A stretch of DNA of 27,683 nucleotides. Source: Treponema sp. UBA6988 (GTDB lineage: Bacteria; Spirochaetota; Spirochaetia; Treponematales; Treponemataceae). Where the stretch lies: the NCBI GenBank assembly GCA_002448445.1, contig DJYC01000025.1, forward strand, positions 1 to 27,683, written 5' to 3'. The notes under the pieces were generated by a model. The model was not told the origin of the DNA, searched no databases, and saw only the letters and a program-made list of their open reading frames with translations. Positions 14,309-20,285 of this stretch are shown one piece after another (position 1 is the stretch's first letter; each line of letters opens with the position of its first letter). A program made the translations under genes and the position numbers.

Positions 14309-14340
14309 CCCCAACAAATACCTATTTGACGGAGGAATGG
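14309..14340. repeat. Right copy of a 32-bp direct repeat flanking the toxin-antitoxin pair
   Basis: CCCCAACAAATACC-TATTTGACGGAGGAATGG matches 13398-13429 at 27 of 32 positions. The rest of the gap 14168-14386 contains only CCCCaaaaaGGGG (about 14283-14295), a short hairpin, and no gene. Confidence 0.65.
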
Positions 14341-14386
14341 GCGGGGTTTTCACACTCTGCAAAAACGCTAGATGTGGGGGATAAGT

Positions 14387-14833
14387 TTAAAACAAATTCT
14401 TATAATGCTCCCACTTGTGATATTCTGGAGATGAATTGTATTCCTCCGAAAGAACACGAAAAGTACCATCCTTATATTCCACTTCTATCTTTATCGTGAT
14501 GCGGACGCATTCTATATCAATAATATAGTTTCCTTCCCGAGAAAACAAATCCTTCGGAAGATTTTTTGTTCTAAGAAACAAATAATCTAACCTGTTGTGA
14601 TAATTACGTATTTCATCAATTTTCAGATTTTTGTAATAAGTCTTATCAAAACCATGATTATTTATTCTAATACATTTTATAGCACTAAAAACCTTTGGCT
14701 TGATATTATTTAATAGCAGAAACAACTCTCCATCATCAATTCTTATTGTGTTAACGATAGGGGCAGATGAATTACCCCTGCAAGAGACAAGTAATATACA
14801 TGCAAAGACTATCAATACCTTTCTAAAACCCAT
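14387..14833 (-). CDS. Small lipoprotein of unknown function
   Basis: This 148-residue protein has a classical lipoprotein signal: MGFRK, a hydrophobic stretch, then the lipobox LVSC with Cys18 as the lipidation site. The mature part (about 130 aa) is rich in Asn, Ile and charged residues, with no recognised domain and no further Cys pattern. GGAGGC lies about 8 nt before the ATG. Its start overlaps the end of the preceding small ORF by 22 nt. Small lipoproteins coded just after toxin-like C-termini are sometimes immunity proteins; that role is only a suggestion here. Confidence 0.75.
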   Translation of the reverse strand: MGFRKVLIVFACILLVSCRGNSSAPIVNTIRIDDGELFLLLNNIKPKVFSAIKCIRINNHGFDKTYYKNLKIDEIRNYHNRLDYLFLRTKNLPKDLFSREGNYIIDIECVRITIKIEVEYKDGTFRVLSEEYNSSPEYHKWEHYKNLF

Positions 14834-15057
14834 TTTATTGCCTCCGATTTATATCCTGAATTCTTCAAAATTTCCGCCATCTGTTTCATCCGCTTTTTAT
14901 CGTTATTTTCAACACCAATACCATACCGTTTCTGATAATAAAAGAAGGCAAAATCCCCAACCATTTCTGCCTGAGACTCTAAATATGGAAAATCAGACAA
15001 GGTATTATATTGAGATAAATCTCCGTAGTTGTATACATAATTTTTCTCATTACTCAA
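14812..15057 (-). CDS. Short ORF resembling the C-terminus of a larger secreted toxin-like protein
   Basis: This is 81 residues with a TTG start at 15057 (an internal start is unclear). The sequence YNYGDLSQYNTLSDFPYLES then QAEMVGDFAFFYY looks like the conserved end of Rhs/polymorphic-toxin-type cores (from memory: L.DF..E.QAEM..DY...), followed by a helical tail ending VLERY. There is no signal peptide or Shine-Dalgarno site. The TTG overlaps the stop of another fragment (TTGA). It may be a displaced C-terminal module left after recombination, or a minimal protein. It overlaps the lipoprotein gene by 22 nt. Confidence 0.5.
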   Translation of the reverse strand: MSNEKNYVYNYGDLSQYNTLSDFPYLESQAEMVGDFAFFYYQKRYGIGVENNDKKRMKQMAEILKNSGYKSEAIKWVLERY

Positions 15058-15194
15058 TATTTCTCCAGAACAGTCTCGGTTGAATCAACCTTGTCATTGC
15101 CTTTAAGGTAGAAAAACTTATCCGCAATGTCTCTAAGGCGCTTGAATTCTTTTTGCCCCCTACACTTTTGGCCAATACCCCCTACTGCATAGTC
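15054..15194 (-). pseudogene. C-terminal gene fragment without a start
   Basis: Reading leftwards, a frame opens just after a TAG (15195-15197) and encodes about 46 residues, including GQKEFKRLRDIADKFFYLKG and ending ETVLEKY before TGA (15054-15056). It has no start codon or ribosome site. Its end resembles the next ORF, which also finishes with a short charged helix and VLERY. It is best read as the surviving tail of a degraded gene. The assignment rests on composition only. Confidence 0.4.
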
Positions 15195-15270
15195 CTAAAG
15201 ACGAACAGCACCAAGGGTAACACGACCAAAAAGTCGTATTCGGGGTAAGTTCAAGTTCCATAGTAAAACT

Positions 15271-15326
15271 AAAGGACGAGTAGTCCTTGCAAGAGGTCTT
15301 TGGAGGAAAGCTTCAAAGGCCTCTTG
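15271..15326. terminator. Back-to-back hairpins at the end of the 204-aa gene
   Basis: CAAGAGGTCTTTG (15290-15302) pairs with CAAAGGCCTCTTG (15314-15326) and is followed by five Ts on the + strand. On the minus strand the 204-aa gene's stop codon (15313-15315) falls at the edge of the loop. A second hairpin, AAGGAC/GTCCTT (15272-15288), follows with TAGTTTTAC on the minus side, which would terminate the leftward operon. Confidence 0.55.
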
Positions 15327-15927
15327 TTTTTATCTTGTCAAACTCGGCGGCCAGGGATTCTATTTCCTTTGCGCTGGCAAAATATTCGCTGTCGAAGCCT
15401 TGTATGATTATGCGCCCGATATATGTTTCCGTATCAAATTCACCGAGGCTTTCATCCAGGAACAGAAATGCAATCTGGTTATAAAGGTCGTGCTCGCTTT
15501 CGTTATAGCCCTTGCAGAAAAGGACTATTCCGATTTTACTTTTGTCTTCATCATCTATGAACATGAATTTTATGTCTTTGGGGAAGATTTCTTTGTTTGC
15601 GATGCGGATAGAGTTTTCAACTTTTCTTCTTGGGCGGAATTTTATGAATGTCCATTCAGGCAAGTTGGGCTTGGCTTTGTACAAGTTTTCTACGGCGGGG
15701 AAGGCTTCGATTATTCCGTCTGCGCTTATTACGAATTCCCTTTTTGCTTCTTTTACGGAAGAAATTTCAAACGCTAGGTTTGGGCCGATCTTTTGCAGCT
15801 CCTCTTGAATTTTGTCGAATACAACTTCCTGATTTGATTCAAAGTTGAAAATCATTTTTGAATTTTTGCAAAACCAGATCCAGAACTTTTCTTCTTTTGT
15901 TTTTGCAGAGAATGAAAAGAAAGCCAT
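15313..15927 (-). CDS. Conserved hypothetical soluble protein
   Basis: This 204-residue cytoplasmic protein has no signal or membrane segment. The order of motifs (KFWIWFCKNS near the start, then FDKIQEELQKIGPNLAFEIS, REFVISADGIIEAFPAVENL and PEWTFIKFRPRR) recalls a conserved family of about 200-aa proteins that I have seen in Bacteroidetes and Treponema without an assigned function. It is often scattered among immunity-type genes. GGGGGTG precedes the ATG by about 7 nt. It follows the 137-aa gene after 14 nt, forming a two-gene operon that ends in the hairpins at 15271-15326. Confidence 0.75.
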   Translation of the reverse strand: MAFFSFSAKTKEEKFWIWFCKNSKMIFNFESNQEVVFDKIQEELQKIGPNLAFEISSVKEAKREFVISADGIIEAFPAVENLYKAKPNLPEWTFIKFRPRRKVENSIRIANKEIFPKDIKFMFIDDEDKSKIGIVLFCKGYNESEHDLYNQIAFLFLDESLGEFDTETYIGRIIIQGFDSEYFASAKEIESLAAEFDKIKTRGL

Positions 15928-15941
15928 ACTAGCACCCCCGG

Positions 15942-16355
15942 TTAATTATCTGAATCCTTTTTTTCATACTGAATATTTATGGAGCCTGTTTTGCTTCTTT
16001 GCTCAAAGGCTCTTATGTTTTTGTCGTAGGTGATTTTTATGTTTGATGAATCGCCCCATTCAATTTTTATGTCTTTTGATGCGCTTCCATGATTGCTGTC
16101 GTAATGAAAAAAATAATTTTCTTTATTCACCTTGTCAAATTCATTTTTGGATGAAACTGTTACACGATAGGAATAATCAGAAGTTGCACCGGAATTTACA
16201 GAGTAAACATATAGCGTTCTTGACTTGTCCGGAGACTGTATGGAGCTTATAAGTTCGTAGTCCAGGGGCATTGTTTTGTTCAGCGTAAAACCGATTAAAA
16301 GCATAAGGGAAAGATAGGCCATAAAGGCCAGAAAGACTTTTATAATTTTTTTCAT
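15942..16355 (-). CDS. Small membrane-anchored or exported hypothetical protein
   Basis: This 137-residue protein starts MKKIIKVFLAFMAYLSLMLLIGF: one hydrophobic segment (about 5-24) that is either an uncleaved anchor or a signal peptide. A 110-residue extracytoplasmic part follows, rich in Ser, Tyr, Asn and Lys (SPDKSRTLYVYSVNSG, YSYRVTVSS). The ATG at 16355 is chosen because the alternative ATG at 16376 lies inside the -10 box. No family is recognised. It is first in an operon with the 204-aa gene. Confidence 0.65.
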   Translation of the reverse strand: MKKIIKVFLAFMAYLSLMLLIGFTLNKTMPLDYELISSIQSPDKSRTLYVYSVNSGATSDYSYRVTVSSKNEFDKVNKENYFFHYDSNHGSASKDIKIEWGDSSNIKITYDKNIRAFEQRSKTGSINIQYEKKDSDN

Positions 16356-16374
16356 TGTGACACTAACTTTATAC

Positions 16375-16403
16375 ATTATAACTTACATAAATACAAAAAG
16401 CAA
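16375..16403 (-). promoter_or_regulatory. Predicted promoter of the 137-aa/204-aa operon
   Basis: On the minus strand TTGCTT (16398-16403), 17 nt and TATAAT (16375-16380). The predicted start is near 16368, downstream of the ATG at 16376, which excludes that ATG and supports 16355. Confidence 0.6.
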
Positions 16404-16431
16404 TATGACTTTTGCAAAACGAACTTGAATT

Positions 16432-16875
16432 TTATTGCACACTATCTTTTTTGCACTCATAAAAATAGAAAAAATTTGTTTCTATAAATATGAAAATATA
16501 TAGAATGAACCATAGCAAAAGAATATAATTACCACTAAGTATTGTTTTTAATATAGAGCCACTTTCTATAGCAAGTAAAGAAATAAATTGGAAAAGAACC
16601 GTTGCATTCCCAATAATCAAATCGAATTTTGAAAATTTTCTTATTACTACTAAATTACTAACAAAAAATAAGATAAAAATTAATGGCGAGATTTCAATGC
16701 ATATATTATCATCTGGCTGAGAACCAGGAAGATCATTTACATATTCACCAAGAACGGAATCTACAAGTCCTTTTGTTCTAGAAAAAGCTCTTGCACATAG
16801 TATTAAAGATAGTATTGATAGAATAAGTATTATTCTCATACTGATTCTAACTTTATGTTTATATTGTTTTTGCAT
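16432..16875 (-). CDS. Small multi-pass membrane protein, unknown function
   Basis: This 147-residue very hydrophobic protein appears to have four membrane segments: about residues 13-29 (MRIILILSILSLILCA), 64-78 (PLIFILFFVSNLVV), 88-104 (NATVLFQFISLLAI) and 115-134 (YILLLWFILYIFIF). A hydrophilic loop with an acidic DNICIE stretch follows the first segment. A weak GGAT lies upstream of ATG 16875; an internal start at 16839 is possible. It is markedly AT-rich with Ile/Phe-heavy usage. It is 56 nt from the next operon and probably independent. No family is recognised. Confidence 0.65.
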   Translation of the reverse strand: MQKQYKHKVRISMRIILILSILSLILCARAFSRTKGLVDSVLGEYVNDLPGSQPDDNICIEISPLIFILFFVSNLVVIRKFSKFDLIIGNATVLFQFISLLAIESGSILKTILSGNYILLLWFILYIFIFIETNFFYFYECKKDSVQ

Positions 16876-16895
16876 TTTAATTTATCCATTAAATT

Positions 16896-17152
16896 CTAGC
16901 AGGCGTTGCGGGCGGCGTTTGAGCCCGCAGAGGGGGTAGCGGAAGACACGACAAAGCGGAGCAAATGCCGGAAGTGGCGTGTCGGAGGGGACTTTATTTT
17001 GTATTGCCACAGACCCTGAATCAAGTTCAGGGTGACGGTTGCTCGCTTAGTGAACTTGCCACTTACGGCATTTGAGGAGCGACTTGGGGCTGGAGCGAGG
17101 GGGAACTCGCAGCGTAGCTTCAAGCGGACTTTCCCCCCCCTTGGCATATTCT
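16896..17152. repeat. GC-rich repeat block with inverted arms
   Basis: AAATGCCGGAAGTGGC (16963-16978) and GCCACTTACGGCATTT (17058-17073) are inverted copies with one mismatch. Between them sits a TGAC-flanked palindrome, ACCCTGAA-TCAAG-TTCAGGGT (17013-17033). The outer parts (GCGGAGCAAATGCCGG; CTCGCAGCGTAGCTTCAAGC) match blocks near 9.5 kb and 22.2 kb. An eight-C run at about 17133-17140 adjoins queA. ORFs here are repeat artefacts. Confidence 0.7.
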
Positions 17153-18283
17153 TTATTTTATTAGCATGCAGTCGCCGTAGGAGAAGAAGCGGTATTTTTG
17201 TTCGACGGCTTTTTGGTAGGCGTTCATGATGTTGTCCCGCCCCGCAAAGGCGCTTACCAGCATGATGAGGGTTGATTCGGGGGTGTGGAAATTTGTGAAC
17301 ATTTGGTCTACCACTTTGAATTTGTAGCCGGGGTACATGAAGATGTTTGTGCCTGCGGTTCCTGCCCTTACGATGCCGTTTTGGTCTGCGGCGCTTTCCA
17401 GTGTGCGGACGCTTGTTGTTCCTACTGCGAGGATTGGCCTGCCCTCTTTTTTGGCGGCGTTGATTTTGTCTGCAACGCTCGGGGGCACGGTGTAGTATTC
17501 AAGGTGCATTTTGTGTTCTTCTATGTTTTGGGCTCTTACCGGGAGGAAGGTTCCTAGTCCTACGTGCAATGTTATCCATTCAAGGTCTATGCCCTTCTGC
17601 TTTAGTTTGTCCAGGACCGGCTGGGTAAAGTGGAGGCCTGCGGTTGGGCAGGCTGCGCTTCCTGTTTCTTTTGCGTAGATTGTCTGGTAGCGTTCGCTGT
17701 CCGTGTCGTCGTCTTCGCGACGGATGTAGGGCGGTAGCGGTATGTGGCCGTTGCGCTCAAACCATTTTTCGTCTAAGGGGAAGGGAAACTTTATTGTGCG
17801 GAATTCGGTTCCGTCGTCGTTTTGGTTAAGGACTATTGTTCCTTCGCTGCCGTCTGCAAAGCGGTAGGTGTTGCCGTTCTTTACTTTTTTTGCCCCCTTT
17901 ACCATTGTGTTCCATTCGCAGGAGAGGCTGTCGGGGCTGGCGGTGGAACTGCTGGCGCTGCTGGCTGAAGAACTGCTGGCTGAGCTTGTGGCGGTGGAAG
18001 AGTCGGCGGCTGGAGAAGATGCCATTGGATTAAGGAACATGAATTCCTGTTCGCGGCCGGTGTCCGTTTTTATTCCGTAGCAGCGGCTTCTTCTTACGCG
18101 GCTGTTGTTAAAAATCATGAGGGTGCCTTTTTCCACCAAGTCCGGGAGTTCTGCCATTAGGTGGTGCTCTACGATTCCGCTTTCTTTTCCCAAGAGCATG
18201 AGGCGGTCGTCTCCCCTTTTTCCTGACGGGCGTTGCGCAATGAGTTCCTGTGGCAAGTCAAAATAAAAGTCGCTGGTCTTCAT
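17153..18283 (-). CDS. queA: S-adenosylmethionine:tRNA ribosyltransferase-isomerase QueA
   Basis: QueA transfers and isomerises the ribosyl part of SAM onto 7-aminomethyl-7-deazaguanine in tRNA, giving epoxyqueuosine. The 376-residue protein shows FYFDLPQELIAQRP at the N-terminus, NNSRVRR, PPYIRRED...ERYQTIYA, PTAGLHFT, ITLHVGLGTFLPVR, EEHKMH and TNFHTPESTLIMLV. This is the complete QueA set. It is longer than usual because of a Ser/Ala insertion (about residues 86-120) in a region that is normally short. The ATG overlaps the 3' end of ruvB by 26 nt, with AAAGGA inside ruvB as ribosome site, so translation is coupled to ruvB. The ruvA-ruvB-queA order is a recurrent bacterial arrangement. Confidence 0.96.
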   Translation of the reverse strand: MKTSDFYFDLPQELIAQRPSGKRGDDRLMLLGKESGIVEHHLMAELPDLVEKGTLMIFNNSRVRRSRCYGIKTDTGREQEFMFLNPMASSPAADSSTATSSASSSSASSASSSTASPDSLSCEWNTMVKGAKKVKNGNTYRFADGSEGTIVLNQNDDGTEFRTIKFPFPLDEKWFERNGHIPLPPYIRREDDDTDSERYQTIYAKETGSAACPTAGLHFTQPVLDKLKQKGIDLEWITLHVGLGTFLPVRAQNIEEHKMHLEYYTVPPSVADKINAAKKEGRPILAVGTTSVRTLESAADQNGIVRAGTAGTNIFMYPGYKFKVVDQMFTNFHTPESTLIMLVSAFAGRDNIMNAYQKAVEQKYRFFSYGDCMLIK

Positions 18284-19511
18284 TAAAATTCTTTTCCTTT
18301 GGGGTAAGCCCCAGATGTTTGTATGCTTTTTCGGTTACGATTCGTCCTCTTGGTGTGCGCTGCAAAAGTCCGCACTGGATGAGGTATGGCTCGTAGTAGT
18401 CTTCCAAGGTGTCCTGCCCTTCTCCGATGGAGATTGCAAGCGTGTCGGCACCCACAGGCCCTCCGCCAAAATTATTTATTATGCTAAGAAGAATCTGGCG
18501 GTCGGCGTATTCAAGGCCAAGTGAGTCTATGCCAAGCTTTTTAAGCCCCTCTTCCACGATTGACTTTGTGATTATTCCCTTTCCCTGAACCTGGGCAAAG
18601 TCCCTCATTCTGCGCAAGACCCTGTTTGTAACGCGGGGAGTTCCCCTTGAACAGTCTGCCATAAGTAGGGCGGCGTCTTCTTTTACGCTTACGTTCAGTA
18701 TCTTTGACGAGCGGTGGATAATGGAGGCAAGTTCCTCCCGGCTGTAGTAGTTGAAGCGCTGTATTATTCCAAAGCGGGAAATTAGCGGGGAGCTTACCAT
18801 GCCGGCCTTTGTCGTGGCACCGACCAGGGTAAAGTGCGGTATTGGTATGCGGACAGTGCGGGCTGCGGCACCCTGTCCTATTACCCAGTCAAGCTCGTAG
18901 TCTTCCATTGCTATGTAGAGCATTTCTTCTATTGCGGGCTTTAGGCGGTGGATTTCGTCTATAAAGAATACGGTTCTTGGCGTTATGGTGGAAAGGATTC
19001 CTGCCAAGTCTTTTGGCTTGTCCAGGGCCGGGGCGCTTGTTACCTTAAAATCTGCACCAAGTTCGCAGGCGGTTATCTGGGCAAGGGTTGTCTTTCCAAG
19101 TCCGGGCGGGCCAATCAAAAAGAGGTGGTCCAAGGCTTCCTGCCTTTTTCTGGCTGCGTCTATGAAAACGCCGAGGTTTTCTTTTATTGCGCTTTGTCCA
19201 AGGAATTCCGAAAGGGACTTTGGCCTTAGGGAAGAATCCTGTGCATCATCTACAGAAGAAAGGTCTGCCCTTACTATGCGGGTCTGGGGCTGGGCGGCTG
19301 CATTTGCCCCGGAAACTGCACCTGCACCACCCATGTCATCTGAGCTGGTGGAAGAGGCATTTTGTGCGCGGACAATCTTTGTCTTACCGGCACTTTCCTT
19401 TGCTACGTTTGCGCTGGCCTGGCTTGCAAGCTGGGCAGCTATGTTCATTTCGTCAAGGGTGTCGTCTGTTTTTCTTGTATATGATGTCTTGTGAGTTACG
19501 CTTTTATTCAT
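18258..19511 (-). CDS. ruvB: Holliday junction branch-migration ATPase RuvB
   Basis: RuvB is the hexameric AAA+ motor that drives branch migration with RuvA. The ATPase core is intact: Walker A GPPGLGKTT (134-142), Walker B DEIH, sensor GATTKAG, and an arginine finger in SPLISRFG. The C-terminal winged-helix domain follows (RTPRGRIVTEKAYKHL). The protein is 417 residues, about 75 more than usual. The extra length is an N-terminal low-complexity extension rich in Ala, Ser and Gln with two copies of an IVRA motif (TKIVRAQ 44-50 and TRIVRAD 77-83). The core starts near Arg95-Pro-Lys. AGGAGA overlaps the ruvA stop and precedes the ATG by 6 nt, so the start is well supported. Confidence 0.96.
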   Translation of the reverse strand: MNKSVTHKTSYTRKTDDTLDEMNIAAQLASQASANVAKESAGKTKIVRAQNASSTSSDDMGGAGAVSGANAAAQPQTRIVRADLSSVDDAQDSSLRPKSLSEFLGQSAIKENLGVFIDAARKRQEALDHLFLIGPPGLGKTTLAQITACELGADFKVTSAPALDKPKDLAGILSTITPRTVFFIDEIHRLKPAIEEMLYIAMEDYELDWVIGQGAAARTVRIPIPHFTLVGATTKAGMVSSPLISRFGIIQRFNYYSREELASIIHRSSKILNVSVKEDAALLMADCSRGTPRVTNRVLRRMRDFAQVQGKGIITKSIVEEGLKKLGIDSLGLEYADRQILLSIINNFGGGPVGADTLAISIGEGQDTLEDYYEPYLIQCGLLQRTPRGRIVTEKAYKHLGLTPKEKNFNEDQRLLF

Positions 19512-19522
19512 GGCCGCATCTC

Positions 19523-20140
19523 CTAGGCAAGCTCAACAATTGCCTGGCGGAAAACAAACTCTTCTTTTTGAACCTGGCTTTGCGAGGCAAAAGAGGGGTC
19601 TTCGGCAAGTCTTCCGGCTATCTTTGCAACGGCGGCTTCGGCAGTCTTTTTGTCGTAGCCCATGTTGGAAAGCGCAAGGGCAACGTCTGCAAATGGAAGT
19701 GCGTCTTTTTTGGGCAGGGACACAGATGAATCCTCCGACAAAGAAAGCTTCCCCTTTAGCGCAAGGAGCATCTTTCCGGCGGTCTTTTTTCCAACGCCCG
19801 GCACTTTCTGCAGGCGGTCCACGTCCCCGCTTTCAAGGACGGATGCAAGGTCTGCGGCAGAAATGTTGCTCATTATTTTTACCGCACCCTTTGGCCCAAT
19901 TCCGTCAACTTTTAAGAGGTTAAGGAAAAGTTCCCTGTCGCTTTCGGAGGCAAAACCGTAGAGGTTCATAAGAGTGTCCGTATGCTGGAGCCAGGTGTAG
20001 ACACGGCCTTCCTGTCCTACAGGCGGAATGTCCAGGAGAGAGCTTTCTGGAACCGTAAGCTCCCATTCAATTCCGTGGGTGTCTATGCATAATTTTTGAG
20101 GGCCTTTAAAAGTGATGGTGCCTGTAAAACTGTTGAACAT
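19523..20140 (-). CDS. ruvA: Holliday junction DNA helicase subunit RuvA
   Basis: RuvA tetramers bind the four-way junction and load RuvB. The product is 205 residues from ATG 20140: an OB-fold N-terminus (MFNSFTGTITFKGPQKL...), the YTWLQHTDTLMNLYGF loop, and helix-hairpin-helix repeats with LLKVDGIGPKGAVKIMS and LQKVPGVGKKTAGKMLL. The C-terminal domain III follows (DVALALSNMGYDKKTAEAAV) and contacts RuvB. An ORF extending to 20233 is rejected because the added 31 residues are unlike RuvA and overlap the promoter. No Shine-Dalgarno site is visible, and a -10 box ends 6 nt before the ATG, so the mRNA is probably leaderless. ruvB follows after 11 nt. Confidence 0.95.
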   Translation of the reverse strand: MFNSFTGTITFKGPQKLCIDTHGIEWELTVPESSLLDIPPVGQEGRVYTWLQHTDTLMNLYGFASESDRELFLNLLKVDGIGPKGAVKIMSNISAADLASVLESGDVDRLQKVPGVGKKTAGKMLLALKGKLSLSEDSSVSLPKKDALPFADVALALSNMGYDKKTAEAAVAKIAGRLAEDPSFASQSQVQKEEFVFRQAIVELA

Positions 20141-20146
20141 GAGGCC

Positions 20147-20175
20147 ATTGTAGCAAAAAAAGCGACTGTTTGCAA
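20147..20175 (-). promoter_or_regulatory. Predicted leaderless promoter of ruvA-ruvB-queA
   Basis: On the minus strand TTGCAA (20170-20175), 17 nt including a seven-T run, and TACAAT (20147-20152). GGCCTC and then the ATG at 20140 follow, placing transcription start on or next to the start codon. No LexA-type box is obvious. The wider gap 20141-20285 holds no gene. Confidence 0.6.
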
Positions 20176-20285
20176 TGAGAAAGGGGCGGCAACACTCCCT
20201 GCCTTTACAAGAAACTGCCACGCAGTACTTCACTCTGAACTTTACCCCGAACTTGCTTCAAGGGCTTTATACGCACCAGTTCCCG

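Noticed and set aside
15160..15261. 33-aa Trp/Cys-rich ORF on the minus strand
   Set aside because: Unusual composition (five Cys, four Trp) but no ribosome site, and it overlaps the gene fragment at 15054-15194; it more likely comes from repeat-like sequence.
16896..17147. 83-aa ORF on the minus strand ending before queA
   Set aside because: Made entirely of the GC-rich repeat block; similar peptides arise from the other repeat copies.
20141..20233. N-terminal extension of RuvA
   Set aside because: The extra residues are unlike RuvA and overlap the predicted promoter; ATG 20140 gives the normal OB-fold start.
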